DNA of 64,000 nt, from contig CAWKDG010000012.1 in NCBI GenBank assembly GCA_963848355.1, positions 2,186,779 to 2,250,778 of the forward strand, written 5' to 3'. Both the position numbers and the translations under genes were made by a program. Below the pieces are notes generated by a model, which did not search any database, was not told the DNA's origin, and worked only from the letters and a program-made list of their open reading frames with translations. The DNA comes from CAWKDG01 sp963848355 (GTDB lineage: Bacteria; Actinomycetota; Acidimicrobiia; Acidimicrobiales; UBA8190). Positions 33,518-42,341 of this stretch are shown here, in pieces (positions within the stretch are counted from its first letter, which is position 1; each line of letters opens with the position of its first letter).

Positions 33518-34561
33518 TCAGCCCACCGGTGTCTCCCCCGGTGTGGGGATCACCGTGGTGGGGAAGTCGTCGGGGAACGCCCCCAGGGCCACCGCGATCT
33601 TGGAGAACCCCATGAAGAGGGCGAGGCCGGCGGTCAGCTCCACCGTCCCCGCCGATCCGTAGTGGGCCAGCATCGCGTCCCGGGTGGTTCGGTCGGGCCC
33701 GCCCCGGGGGTCACCGAGGAAGACGTCGGTCAGGGCGATCACGGTCTTGTGGGCGTCGGTCAGCACGGTCGCCTCGTAGCCGTCGGTCACCAGGTCGACA
33801 AGGTCCTCGGTCAGTCCGTCCCGGCGGGCGCGGGCGAAGCGGACGTTGCGGCAGAACCTGCAGCCCGTCACCCGGGCGTTGCGCAGCCGCGCCACCTCCT
33901 TCGACGGATGGTCGACCACGCCGCCCGACCACAGCACCCCGTAGAGGCGCTCGAACGAGGCGAACAGGCTCGGCTGGGCGGCCGAGAACCCACGGGCGGG
34001 GTCGCCGGGATCGACATCGGCGTCGACCACGGTGTCATCGGTGTCATCGGGCTCTCCGACGTCGACCACGGCGACGTCCGGCGAGGAGACGGCATCGGGA
34101 CCGATCCCGAGCACCACGCGGAAGCGGGCGAACCCGTCGAAGGCGGCGACGGCCTGCGCCAGTCCGACCAGCCGCGGGAAGCCCACGGCGGCGCGCAGCC
34201 GGGCCCGGTCGTCGGCCCCTATCCCCGAGGGATCGATCACGAACTGTTCGGCGAAAGCGAGACAGGCGCGCGTGGTGTCGTCGAAGGATGCCGCCGTCGG
34301 CCACGAGCGCAGCGCCGCCACCGTCTCCTCGGACAGCCCCCCGTCCACCGCCGGACGGGAGCGCACACCCAACTCGGCGTCGCACCCGACGAGCTGGGCC
34401 ACACGCAGGCGGCACAACTCGACGATCACGGGCTCCATCACCGTCTGCTCCCACAGGCGGGCGTAGAAGTCGCGGTAGTGGGCGAAGAGGTTCTCCCTCA
34501 GGCCGAAGACGCGGGCGAATTCGGTCTCGCTCACGACGGCGGTGGGGACCCAGCTGGCCAT
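33518..34561 (-). CDS. double-domain carboxymuconolactone decarboxylase/AhpD-like protein
   Basis: 347 residues from ATG 34561. Two CMD/AhpD-like helical repeats. The N-terminal one (about 20-160) keeps the helix LCRLRVAQLVGCDAEL but with a single Cys. The C-terminal one (about 200-330) has ARLRNARVTGCRFCRNVRFA, with the CxxC of peroxidase-type members. AhpD proteins reduce peroxides through that Cys pair; CMD members lack it. It is coupled to the upstream EthD-domain gene, whose TGA shares a base with this ATG. The pair resembles catabolic accessory genes; substrate unknown. Confidence 0.8.
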   Translation of the reverse strand: MASWVPTAVVSETEFARVFGLRENLFAHYRDFYARLWEQTVMEPVIVELCRLRVAQLVGCDAELGVRSRPAVDGGLSEETVAALRSWPTAASFDDTTRACLAFAEQFVIDPSGIGADDRARLRAAVGFPRLVGLAQAVAAFDGFARFRVVLGIGPDAVSSPDVAVVDVGEPDDTDDTVVDADVDPGDPARGFSAAQPSLFASFERLYGVLWSGGVVDHPSKEVARLRNARVTGCRFCRNVRFARARRDGLTEDLVDLVTDGYEATVLTDAHKTVIALTDVFLGDPRGGPDRTTRDAMLAHYGSAGTVELTAGLALFMGFSKIAVALGAFPDDFPTTVIPTPGETPVG

Positions 34562-34926
34562 CAGCCGATGACCGTGTGCTCCTCGGCCACGAACAGCGGG
34601 GACCGCCCGTGGTCGATGAAGCGCGCCTCGTCGCGCCCGAGCTCGGCCGCGGCGGCCCGTCCCTCGTCGGTCCCGGCGCTGCGGGCCAACGCGTCGGCGT
34701 CGTCGAACCACAACTCGGCCACGCCGTCGTAGGCCTCCGGTGATCCGCGGGTGGCGGCCAGCAGGGAGTTCACCGGTCCCGCCACGGTGTGCACCTGGAC
34801 GTAGCGGCGGATCCCGAGGGCCGGCGCGTGGCGGGCCACGAGGGGCCCGTGCTCGTCCCGCCAGTAACGGTGGAATTCCTCTTCGCTGATGTCGTCGCGG
34901 CGGCGGAGGCAGAAGATCAGTTTCAC
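34561..34926 (-). CDS. EthD domain-containing protein
   Basis: 121 residues of the dimeric alpha/beta-barrel type. EthD signature: KLIFCLRRRDDISEEEFHRY followed by WRDEHGPLVARHAPALG, with a C-terminal ELWFDDADALARSAGTDEG block. EthD-like proteins include small oxygenases, cyclases and partners of P450 systems. The start is GTG 34926. Its stop overlaps the start of the AhpD-like gene, so expression is coupled. A TACCGT box further upstream (near 34955) may be the promoter. Confidence 0.85.
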   Translation of the reverse strand: MKLIFCLRRRDDISEEEFHRYWRDEHGPLVARHAPALGIRRYVQVHTVAGPVNSLLAATRGSPEAYDGVAELWFDDADALARSAGTDEGRAAAAELGRDEARFIDHGRSPLFVAEEHTVIG

Positions 34927-34991
34927 CCTGTCAGTTTCATCATGTCCGGGGCGACGGTACCAGCCACCTGCGGCGCCACCGGGGGGACCGG

Positions 34992-34997
34992 TACCGT
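34992..34997 (+). promoter_or_regulatory. candidate promoter of amine oxidase operon
   Basis: TACCGT; transcription would start about 35004, leaving a leader of about 27-33 bases with a GGGGGGACGAG ribosome-like stretch. Confidence 0.4.
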
Positions 34998-35030
34998 GGT
35001 CCCGCGCCCGGCGCCGACCGGGGGGACGAG

Positions 35031-36422
35031 GTGGAGATGACCGTTCGCGACTGTGAAGCGCTCGTCATCGGGGCGGGCTACGCCGGCCTCTCCGCCGCCC
35101 GCGAGCTGACGCGGGCCGGGGTCGACGTGCTCGTGGTCGAAGCCCGTGACCGCGTCGGCGGTCGTGTCTGGACGCAGTCGACGGCCACCGGCGCACTGAT
35201 CGACCACGGCGGGCAGTGGATCGGCCCCGGGCAGGACCGGCTGCAGAAGTTGGCCGACGAGTGCGGCGCCGACACCTTCCCCACCTTCACCACGGGCGAC
35301 GGCGTCGAATGGCGCGACGGGACCCGGGCCACCTACGCCGGTCTCGTCCCCACCTCGGATCCCGCCGCCGCCGCCGACGGCATCGAGGCCATCTTCGAGC
35401 TCGACCTGGCGGCGCGCGACGTCCCTCTCGACGCCCCGTGGGAGGCGCCCGACGCCCGGGCGCGCGACGAGCAGACCCTCGGGTCGTGGCTGGCCGCCTC
35501 CGTCGCCTCCGTCGGGGCGCGAGCCATCATCACCGCCGCCGTCAAGAGCATCTTCGGAACCGAACCGGGCGAGCTCTCCCTGCTCTTCACCCTCTTCTAC
35601 CTCCATGCCGGCGGCGGCCTCATGAACCTGGCCCGCACCACCAACGGGGCCCAGGAACGCCGCTTCACGGCCGGGGCCCAGCACTGCGCGCTGTGGATGG
35701 CCGAGGAGCTCGGCCCCCGCGTCCTGCTCTCCTCTCCGGTGGTCGGCGTCGACCATGGCCCCGACGGCGTCGTCGCCACGGTGGCGTCGACGACTGCGGG
35801 CGGCGACGCCACGGCCCTGCGCCTGCGGGCCCGGCGGGCCATCGTGGCCATGCCGCCGGCCCTCTCGGTCCGCCTCTCCTGGTCGCCCCCCCTGCCCGGT
35901 CTCCGTGACCAGCTCTCCATGCGGGCCCCGATGGGATCGGTCACCAAGATCCACGCCATCTACGACCGCCCCTTCTGGCGCGACGACGGGCTGAACGGCC
36001 AGGTCGTCTCCGACGACGGGGCCGTCCGGGTCACCTTCGACGACTCCCCGCCCGACGCCTCGCACGGGATCCTCCTCGGGTTCGTGGCCGGGTCCGAATG
36101 CCGTGCCCTCGACGGCTGCACGCCGGCGGAGCGCGCCGAGGCTGCCATCACCGACCTCGTCCGGTACTTCGGCCCCCGCGCCGCGACCCCCCTGGAAGTG
36201 GTGGAGCGGCACTGGCCGGCCGAGCCGTACACCCGCGGGGGTCCGGTGACGGTGTTCTCCCCGGGTCTTCTCACCGATTTCGGACCGGCCCTGCGCGACC
36301 CGGTGGGGCCGGTCCACTGGGCGGGCACGGAGACGGCCACCGAGTGGTGCGGGTACATCGACGGGGCCCTCTCGTCCGGTGTCCGGGCCGCCGGCGAGGT
36401 CCTCGTCGCCCTGGGCCACTGA
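35031..36422 (+). CDS. flavin-dependent amine oxidase (MAO family)
   Basis: 463 residues from GTG 35031; ATG 35037 is equally possible. FAD-binding GxGxxG appears as VIGAGYAGLSAARELTRAG with the acidic VVEARDRVGGRVWT that grips the ribose. DHGGQWIGPGQDRL is the flavin-site signature of MAO enzymes. The C-terminal FAD block is GPVHWAGTETATEWCGYIDG, where the Cys is not at the covalent-FAD position of SGGC in animal MAO, so flavin is probably non-covalent. It oxidises amines to imines, producing H2O2. The next genes are an SCP2 protein and an APC permease in one operon, suggesting uptake and oxidation of an amine or amino acid. Confidence 0.9.
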   Translation: MEMTVRDCEALVIGAGYAGLSAARELTRAGVDVLVVEARDRVGGRVWTQSTATGALIDHGGQWIGPGQDRLQKLADECGADTFPTFTTGDGVEWRDGTRATYAGLVPTSDPAAAADGIEAIFELDLAARDVPLDAPWEAPDARARDEQTLGSWLAASVASVGARAIITAAVKSIFGTEPGELSLLFTLFYLHAGGGLMNLARTTNGAQERRFTAGAQHCALWMAEELGPRVLLSSPVVGVDHGPDGVVATVASTTAGGDATALRLRARRAIVAMPPALSVRLSWSPPLPGLRDQLSMRAPMGSVTKIHAIYDRPFWRDDGLNGQVVSDDGAVRVTFDDSPPDASHGILLGFVAGSECRALDGCTPAERAEAAITDLVRYFGPRAATPLEVVERHWPAEPYTRGGPVTVFSPGLLTDFGPALRDPVGPVHWAGTETATEWCGYIDGALSSGVRAAGEVLVALGH

Positions 36423-36425
36423 CCG

Positions 36426-36785
36426 GTGGCCGATCGGGACGAGATCGCCGAGGCCTATGCCGACTGGCGTGCCCGGTGCAACGACAACGAGCGCCTCCGC
36501 CGGATGCTGCGCGGCTGGGACCGGGTCGTCCATCTCGTGGCCATCGACACCGGTGACCGCTTCACCGTCGTCGTCCGCGACCAGTCGCTGGCCGCGCTGG
36601 CCGCCGGCGCCGACGAGGTGGCCGATCTCGTCGTCACCGCCACCAGCGAGGATTTCGCCGATCTCTTCTGGGGCGACCTCAACCCGTCGGAGAAGTACAT
36701 GTCGGGCGAGATCACCCTGGCCGGTGCCCAGGAGGACGTCATGCGCCTCGACGCCATGTCGATGGTGGCGTTCCTCGACCAGTGA
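36426..36785 (+). CDS. SCP2 sterol-binding-domain protein
   Basis: 119 residues. The SCP2-like fold is seen in VHLVAIDTGDRFTVVVRDQS, then DLVVTATSEDFADLFWGDLN and YMSGEITLAGAQEDVMRLDA. SCP2 domains bind hydrophobic ligands in a tunnel. GTG 36426 is 3 bases after the oxidase stop, and its own TGA overlaps the permease GTG (GTGA), giving a tightly coupled three-gene operon. The ligand is unknown. Confidence 0.8.
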   Translation: MADRDEIAEAYADWRARCNDNERLRRMLRGWDRVVHLVAIDTGDRFTVVVRDQSLAALAAGADEVADLVVTATSEDFADLFWGDLNPSEKYMSGEITLAGAQEDVMRLDAMSMVAFLDQ

Positions 36786-38236
36786 CCGGTGCCGGTGACG
36801 CCCCGTCCGGCGTCCCCGGCGGCGGGGCGGTGTTGCGGCGGGCCCTCGGCCTGCGGACGGTCGTCTCCACCTCCGCCGGCCTCGCCTTCGCCGCTCTCGA
36901 GTATCTGGCGGCGGCCGGGCTGGTGGCCTATGTGGCCGGCGACTCGGCCTGGATCGCCGTCGGGACCGCCGGGCTCCTGGCCCTTCTCGCCTGGGGGTGC
37001 TTCAGCGAGCTGAACGGGATGTTCCCCACGGCGGCCGCCATCCGCCTCTACATGAAGCGGTCGATGGACGACCGCGTCGCCCTCACCATCACCTTCACCT
37101 ACCTCACGACCATCGTCCTCGTCATCGCCGCCGACGCCTTCATCGTCGGCTCCGCCCTGGCCCACGTGCTCGGCCAGTCCTCGGCGGTGGCCGGGCTCAT
37201 CATCGCCGCCCTCCTCGGGGCGGCCGTGGCCTCCAACCTCCGCGGCGTCAAGGTGGCGGGCGGCGTCCAGGACATCGCCACCTACTCGGTCCTCGCCGTC
37301 ACGGCCGTGGTGGCCGTCACGGCCCTTCTCCGCAGCCACCGGGGTCTGCGCTTCCCCCTGTCGCCCCTCCACGGTCACCACCCCGGTGACCTCCTCGAGG
37401 CCGTCGCCCTCGGGGTCTTCCTCTTCAGCGCCTTCGAGTGGGTGACGACGAGCGCCGAGGAGGTCCGGCGTCCCCGCGACATCCACCGGGGCATGCTCAT
37501 CGCCCTGGCCGTCCTCGTCGTCGTCTGCAGCCTCATCACGGTGGCCATGAGCCACGTCCTCGGTCACCACCAACTGGTCTCCGCCTTCCCGCAGCTCTTC
37601 CTCGGCCGCGCCGCCTTCGGCCCGGCCGGCCTGTGGCTCATGGCCGGTGTCACGGCGGCGACGGCGGTGAACACCTTCAACGGGGGCTTCATCACGGCCT
37701 CGCGCTTCATCTACGCCACCGCCCGCGAGGGGAGCCTGCCGCCGGCCCTGGCCTCGTTGAACGACCGGGCCGTGCCCTGGGTGCCCGTCGTCGTCCTCGG
37801 CCTTGCCTCTCTCGTCGTCTCCCTCGTCGTCGCCGCCACCGGATCGTGGTCGGTCCTGGTGGCCGTCGGCGCCGCCCTCGAAGCCCTGATCTACGCCACC
37901 GCCGCCTTCTGCGTCATCCGCCTGCGTACCCGCCTGCCGGGCGAGCCCCGGCCCTTCCGCCTGCCCGCCGCCCGTCTCCTCGGCGGCGCCGGCATCGCCG
38001 TCTTCGCCGTCCTCGCCGCCGTGGCCAGCGTCTCGGTGGCCAACCATCTCGACCTCGTCCCCCTGATCGTCCTGGCCGCCACCGGGGGTGCCTCGGCCCT
38101 CTACGTCGTGGGCGTCCTCCCCCGGGTGCGGGCGGCCCACGAGGCCCGCCAGGCGGCCCGGGGCCGCCGCCGCCCGCCGCGCCCGTCGGGGGCGGCCCGA
38201 CCGGCGGGCCCCCCCGGTGACACCGCCGCCCGGTGA
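36782..38236 (+). CDS. APC-superfamily amino acid/amine permease
   Basis: 484 residues with about twelve membrane helices. The first helix region GLAFAALEYLAAAGLVAYV, the helix 6 FLFSAFEWVTTSAEEVRRPR and the helix 8-type NTFNGGFITASRFIYATARE segments are typical of APC permeases. The tail of about 35 residues is very rich in Arg/Pro/Ala. It moves an amino acid or amine across the membrane with cations. Position behind the amine oxidase suggests an amine substrate (inference). Starts in a GTGA overlap. Confidence 0.85.
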   Translation: MTGAGDAPSGVPGGGAVLRRALGLRTVVSTSAGLAFAALEYLAAAGLVAYVAGDSAWIAVGTAGLLALLAWGCFSELNGMFPTAAAIRLYMKRSMDDRVALTITFTYLTTIVLVIAADAFIVGSALAHVLGQSSAVAGLIIAALLGAAVASNLRGVKVAGGVQDIATYSVLAVTAVVAVTALLRSHRGLRFPLSPLHGHHPGDLLEAVALGVFLFSAFEWVTTSAEEVRRPRDIHRGMLIALAVLVVVCSLITVAMSHVLGHHQLVSAFPQLFLGRAAFGPAGLWLMAGVTAATAVNTFNGGFITASRFIYATAREGSLPPALASLNDRAVPWVPVVVLGLASLVVSLVVAATGSWSVLVAVGAALEALIYATAAFCVIRLRTRLPGEPRPFRLPAARLLGGAGIAVFAVLAAVASVSVANHLDLVPLIVLAATGGASALYVVGVLPRVRAAHEARQAARGRRRPPRPSGAARPAGPPGDTAAR

Positions 38237-38305
38237 GATCCCGGACGGCCCGATGGGGTCCCGGAGGACGGAGACCTGCTCAAGGGCCTGGTCAGTAGCA
38301 CCGAG

Positions 38306-38332
38306 ATAGCACTCGGTAGAATCGAGTGCCAG
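38306..38332 (+). promoter_or_regulatory. CIRCE element (HrcA operator)
   Basis: TAGCACTC - 9 bases - GAGTGC (38307-38314 and 38324-38329) matches the CIRCE consensus TTAGCACTC-N9-GAGTGCTAA, with slight decay at the outer ends. The HrcA repressor binds it; heat shock releases it. It lies just before hrcA-dnaJ, so the operon is autoregulated. Confidence 0.9.
38317..38322 (+). promoter_or_regulatory. -10 box of hrcA-dnaJ inside the CIRCE spacer
   Basis: TAGAAT forms the centre of the 9-base CIRCE spacer, so HrcA binding would directly cover the promoter. Transcription would start about 38329, 12 bases before ATG 38341. Confidence 0.6.
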
Positions 38333-38340
38333 AACCTCCG

Positions 38341-39516
38341 ATGGTCCCCCACCGCACAGCGCGCCCGGCGCGCCCAGCCCCCGGAGTCGCCGGCTCCCGC
38401 CCGGCCGAGGAACCGGTCCATGCCGCCTCCGGAGCGGAGGAGGAGCTCGACCCCCGCAAGGCGGCCATCTTGAACGCGGTGGTCTCGGAGTACATCGAGA
38501 CGGCCGAGCCGGTCGGCTCCGCCCATATCACCGGCACCCCCGGGGTGGAGGTCTCGTCGGCCACCGTCCGCAGCGACATGGCGGCCCTCGAGCGCGACGG
38601 CTACCTGACCCAGCCCCACACGAGCGCCGGCCGGATCCCCACCGACAAGGGCTACCGGTTCTTCGTCGACACCCTGGGGACGCCGGGGAGCCTCGGGCCC
38701 GTCCAGCGCCAGGAGGTCCGCCGCTTCTTCGCCCACGTCCACGGGGCCGTCGAGGACCTTCTCGGGCACACCAGCGGCCTCCTGGCCAACCTGACCGACT
38801 ACGCCGCCGTCGTCGTCGGCCCGACCCACGACACCGCCACCATCCGTTCCGTCCAGCTCGTCGACCTCGGCCCCCACCTGGCCCTCCTGGTGGTCGTGCT
38901 CTCCGACGGGGCCGTCGAGAAGCGCGCCATCGAACTGCCCGGGGACATCGACGACACCGTCCTGGCCGCCGCCGCCGCCCACCTCACCGTCCACCTCCGC
39001 GGCCGGACCCTGGCCGATCCGGGGGCCGTCCCCGACAGCGGGGACAGCGCCTTCGACGCCGCTGTCCGCCTGGGGGTCCACGCCCTCGGGGAGCTGTCGG
39101 CGGCCGGCGAGCCCGAGCACGTCTTCGTCGGGGGTTCGTCGCGCATGGCCTCGGCCTTCGACGCCGTCGAGACGGTCCGGTCGGTCCTCTCCATCCTCGA
39201 GCAGCAGCTCGTCGTGGTCGAGCTCGTCGAGCACATCCTCGACCGGGGTCTCTCGGTGGCCATCGGCTCCGAGCACGGTTTCGAGCCGCTCGCCTCGTGC
39301 GCCCTCGTGCTCGCCCCCGTCTCGGTCGACGGGGAGACGGCCGGCACCATCGGCGTCGTCGGCCCGACGCGGATGAACTATCCCCGGGCCCTGGCGGCGG
39401 TCCAGGTCGTGGGCGAGCGGTTGGGGGAGCGCCTCGGTACGTCCCCGTCCGGCGACGCCGGGCGCGACGCCCGGGGCACCGGGACGCGGACGGGCGGGAG
39501 CGACCATGGCCGCTGA
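38341..39516 (+). CDS. hrcA: heat-inducible transcription repressor HrcA
   Basis: 391 residues from ATG 38341. The N-terminal winged helix is DPRKAAILNAVVSEYIETAE and PVGSAHI through VSSATVRSDMAALERDGYL, then the conserved QPHTSAGRIPTDKGYRFFVD. The C-terminal dimerisation/insert domain ends FEPLASCALVLAPV and VGPTRMNYPRALAAV. About 30 residues of Ala/Pro-rich sequence precede the usual start, so the true start might be later. HrcA represses chaperone genes through CIRCE. It overlaps dnaJ by 11 bases. Confidence 0.95.
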   Translation: MVPHRTARPARPAPGVAGSRPAEEPVHAASGAEEELDPRKAAILNAVVSEYIETAEPVGSAHITGTPGVEVSSATVRSDMAALERDGYLTQPHTSAGRIPTDKGYRFFVDTLGTPGSLGPVQRQEVRRFFAHVHGAVEDLLGHTSGLLANLTDYAAVVVGPTHDTATIRSVQLVDLGPHLALLVVVLSDGAVEKRAIELPGDIDDTVLAAAAAHLTVHLRGRTLADPGAVPDSGDSAFDAAVRLGVHALGELSAAGEPEHVFVGGSSRMASAFDAVETVRSVLSILEQQLVVVELVEHILDRGLSVAIGSEHGFEPLASCALVLAPVSVDGETAGTIGVVGPTRMNYPRALAAVQVVGERLGERLGTSPSGDAGRDARGTGTRTGGSDHGR

Positions 39517-40618
39517 CTACTACGCCCTCCTCGGCGTGACCAAGACGGCCTCGGACGACGAGATCAAGCGCGCCTACCGCACCATGGCGCGGGAGCTCCA
39601 CCCCGACACCACCGGCGGTGACGCCGCCGCCGAGGCGCAGTTCAAGGAGGTCACGCGCGCCTACGAGACCCTGCGCGACCCCGAACGCCGGGCCCGCTAC
39701 GACCGCTACGGGCCCGAGGGCCTCGACGGGCGCGCCACCGCCACCGGCGACTTCTTCGGCGGTGGGCTGGGCGACATCTTCGACGCCTTCTTCGGCGGTG
39801 GGGTGCGCGGTGCCTCGGGGGCCGGCGGTCCCGTGCGGGGCGCCGATGCCGAGGTCGTCCTCGAGCTCAGTTTCCGCGAGGCCGTCTTCGGCTCGCGTCA
39901 CGACGTGCTTCTCGACGGGCTCGTCTCCTGTGCCACCTGCGAGGGCAGCGGGGCCCGGCCCGGGACCACGGCCGTGCGCTGTCCCGACTGCCAGGGCACC
40001 GGCGAGCTGCGGCGGGTGCGCCAGTCGATCCTGGGCCAGGTCGTCACCGCCGCTCCGTGCCGTCGCTGCCAGGGCCTCGGCGAAGCCATCTCGAGCCCCT
40101 GCTCCGACTGCGCCGGCGACGGCCGCCGGGTCGAGACGCGCACGTACTCGGTGGACGTCCCCGCCGGCGTCGACCACGGGTCGACCCTGCGCCTGACCGG
40201 ACGCGGTCCCGCCGGCCCCCGCGGCGGCCCCCCCGGCGACCTCTACGTGCACCTCGCGGTGCGCCCCGACGAGCGCTTCCGGCGCGACGGCACCGACGTC
40301 CACGCCGACCTCCATGTCTCCATGACACAGGCGGCGCTCGGGTCCACCGTCATCTGCGAGACCCTCGACGGTGACGAGTCGCTCCCCATTCCCGCCGGGA
40401 CCCAGAGCGGCCGGCTCATCAAGCTCCGGGCCCGGGGCGTCCCCCACGTCCGGGGCCGGGGTCGGGGCGACCTGCTCGTCCACGTCGTCGTCGACACGCC
40501 GACGGAGCTGAGCAAGACCCAGGAGGAGCTGCTGCGCCGCCTGGCGGCCGAGCGGTCGGAGGAGATCTCGCCACCCGACGAAGGCCTCATGGCTCGCTTG
40601 CGCTCCGCCTTCGGCTGA
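39506..40618 (+). CDS. dnaJ: chaperone protein DnaJ
   Basis: 370 residues. The J domain (1-70) has DYYALLGVTKTASDDEIKRA and the HPD tripeptide at 32-34. A Gly/Phe-rich linker (GDFFGGGLGDIFDAFFGGG) follows, then four CxxCxGxG zinc motifs (CATCEGSG, CPDCQGTG, CRRCQGLG, CSDCAGDG) and the substrate-binding C-terminal domains. It is a DnaK co-chaperone. Translationally coupled to hrcA, so CIRCE-controlled. dnaK is not in this window. Confidence 0.97.
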   Translation: MAADYYALLGVTKTASDDEIKRAYRTMARELHPDTTGGDAAAEAQFKEVTRAYETLRDPERRARYDRYGPEGLDGRATATGDFFGGGLGDIFDAFFGGGVRGASGAGGPVRGADAEVVLELSFREAVFGSRHDVLLDGLVSCATCEGSGARPGTTAVRCPDCQGTGELRRVRQSILGQVVTAAPCRRCQGLGEAISSPCSDCAGDGRRVETRTYSVDVPAGVDHGSTLRLTGRGPAGPRGGPPGDLYVHLAVRPDERFRRDGTDVHADLHVSMTQAALGSTVICETLDGDESLPIPAGTQSGRLIKLRARGVPHVRGRGRGDLLVHVVVDTPTELSKTQEELLRRLAAERSEEISPPDEGLMARLRSAFG

Positions 40619-40627
40619 TCCGGGCCC

Positions 40628-41410
40628 GTGGTGCCCGAGCAGGCCCGTCATCCGGGGTCGGTCAGCGCCGCCGCCATGGTCTACGTCGCCGATCTCGAGC
40701 GGCCCGTCCCCTCCGCCTCCGACGCCCACCACCTGGGCCACGTCCTGCGCCTGCGGCCCGGCGAGCCGGTGGTGGCGGGCGACGGGCAGGGGCGCTGGCG
40801 GCTGTCCCACTACCGGGGGGGTCGCCGCGGGTCGGGGGGCGACCAGGAGGTGCTCGAGGTGGACGGGCCCGTCGTCCTCGTGCCCCGGTCCGCCCCGCCG
40901 GTCACCGTCGGGTTCGTCCCGGTGAAGGGGGACCGGCCCGAGTGGGTGGTCCAGAAATTGACCGAGGCCGGCGTCGACCGCATCGCCGTCCTGCGTTCGG
41001 CCCGGGCCGTCGTGCACTGGGAGGGCGACCGTGCGGCCAAGGCCCTCGACCGCCTGCGGCGCGTGGCCCGGGAGGCCGGCGCCCAGAGCCGGACCCCGTG
41101 GCTGCCCGACGTGGTCGGGGTTCTCGACCTGGCCGGACTGGCCGCGGTGGTGGCACCGGCGCCCCTGGCCCTGGCCCACCCCGGGGGCGATCCACCGAGC
41201 GTGGCCATGCCCGCCATGGCCGTCGGGCCCGAGGGTGGGTGGGACGATTCCGAGCTGACCCCGGGGGGCTTCCCGGTGGTGGGCCTCGGCCCCGGGATCC
41301 TGCGGGCCGAGACGGCCGCCGTGGCCAGCGGCCTGCTGTTATGTGCCCTGCGCAACGGCCTCGTGGGGGAGGCCCCGGGGCCGCCCCCAGGGCCCGGGAG
41401 GGACCCGTAG
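40628..41410 (+). CDS. rsmE: 16S rRNA (uracil1498-N3)-methyltransferase, RsmE family
   Basis: 260 residues from GTG 40628, 9 bases after dnaJ. The N-terminal PUA-like part has HHLGHVLRLRPGEPVVAGDG. The SPOUT methyltransferase domain has VPVKGDRPEWVVQKLTEAGV, AVGPEGGWDDSEL and LGPGILRAETAAVASG, the knotted SAM-binding signature. It methylates U1498 of 16S rRNA. The dnaJ-rsmE order is common in bacteria. The Pro/Gly-rich end is low complexity. Confidence 0.93.
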   Translation: MVPEQARHPGSVSAAAMVYVADLERPVPSASDAHHLGHVLRLRPGEPVVAGDGQGRWRLSHYRGGRRGSGGDQEVLEVDGPVVLVPRSAPPVTVGFVPVKGDRPEWVVQKLTEAGVDRIAVLRSARAVVHWEGDRAAKALDRLRRVAREAGAQSRTPWLPDVVGVLDLAGLAAVVAPAPLALAHPGGDPPSVAMPAMAVGPEGGWDDSELTPGGFPVVGLGPGILRAETAAVASGLLLCALRNGLVGEAPGPPPGPGRDP

Positions 41411-41622
41411 CAGGTCGGCAAAGCAATCACAACACGAGCGCAACGCGAAACGGTCCTTGCAATCACCACGCTGAGTGAGCAACACTGGCGGAGGTAGCAG
41501 TTTGCGGGCACACCCCGTGCACCCGCTGGTCGCCCCTTGGGGTCCAGTGATGCGCGGGGGCTGTCGGGGGGTTGTCGTCGGGAGACAATTAGCAGCGCAC
41601 GAACGCAAGCAGCGAGGATTCG
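41411..41622. promoter_or_regulatory. long regulatory region upstream of bldD
   Basis: A 212-base gap, less GC-rich in its first 70 bases. GCAATCAC occurs twice (near 41429 and 41459), each time followed by a CACG-type stretch. TCACCACGCTGAGTGA (41463-41478) has inverted TCAC/GTGA ends, reminiscent of BldD-type half-sites but with wider spacing. A GAGGA ribosome site lies 5 bases before ATG 41623. Confidence 0.4.
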
Positions 41623-42226
41623 ATGGTCATGGTCAACCAGACGGTGGTACCCGACGAGGACGAGCAGGAGGAGACTGCACGCGCCGCATATGCGCGAGCG
41701 GTTGGGTCGCGCCTGCCGCGCCGTGCGCAAACAGATGCGCCTCTCCCTGCAGGCCGTCGAGGCCATGTCGGATCAGGAGTTCAAGGCGTCGGTCCTGGGC
41801 GCCTATGAACGCGGTGAGCGCGCCATCTCGGTGCCGAGACTGCAACGCCTGGCAAAACTCTATGACGTTCCTGTGGATCAGCTCCTGCCACAGGACGACG
41901 ACGCCAACCGTTGGGGTCCCGCCGGCGAGCGCGGCGAGGGCAACGGCCAGACCGAGAGCCCGGCGCGCGCACGACGCCAGCTCCGGCCGTGGGACGGTCA
42001 CGAGAAGGTGACGATCGACCTCACCAAGCTGAACTCGGTGAGCGGCCCCGAACGTGACCTGCTGCGCCGCTTCCTCAGCATGATCCAGGTGCAGCGCCAG
42101 GACTTCAACGGTCGCATGATCACGATCCGCGCCGAGGACCTCCGGGCCATCGCCTGCCTCTTCGGCGTCACGCCCGACGCCATGAGTCGTCGCCTCGACG
42201 AATTGGGTCTCCGCGTCACCTCCTGA
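41623..42226 (+). CDS. BldD-like transcriptional regulator, frame break near 41716
   Basis: About 200 residues after removing one extra C at 41716/41717. The N-terminus reads AYARAVGSRL then R-AVRKQMRLSLQAVEAMS, with SVLGAYERGERAISVPRLQR completing an XRE-type HTH as in BldD. The C-terminal domain has FLSMIQVQRQDFNGRMITIR followed by AEDLRAIACLFGV. BldD binds cyclic di-GMP through RxD-x8-RxxD; here RQD-x8-RAED keeps both Arg and both Asp. So a c-di-GMP-controlled developmental or growth regulator is likely (inference). ATG 41623 has a GAGGA site. Without the correction, ATG 41690 would start a product lacking part of the first helix. Confidence 0.85.
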
Positions 42227-42323
42227 TCACACCGGGCGTCCATCTGCTGTGTCGCCCTCTCGCTCGGTCGCGTCCGGGCGGCGGTCGCCCCTGCCGGCCG
42301 GGAGGAGCGTCGCAGCTGCGAGA

Positions 42324-42329
42324 TATCAT
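42324..42329 (+). promoter_or_regulatory. candidate promoter of BldC-like gene
   Basis: TATCAT, 12 bases before ATG 42342, with GGAAGG between them. Confidence 0.4.
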
Positions 42330-42341
42330 CGGAAGGCACAG

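Noticed and set aside
41463..41478. A definite BldD box before the bldD-like gene
   Set aside because: The half-sites resemble the known box but the central spacing is several bases too long, so it is noted only as a candidate.
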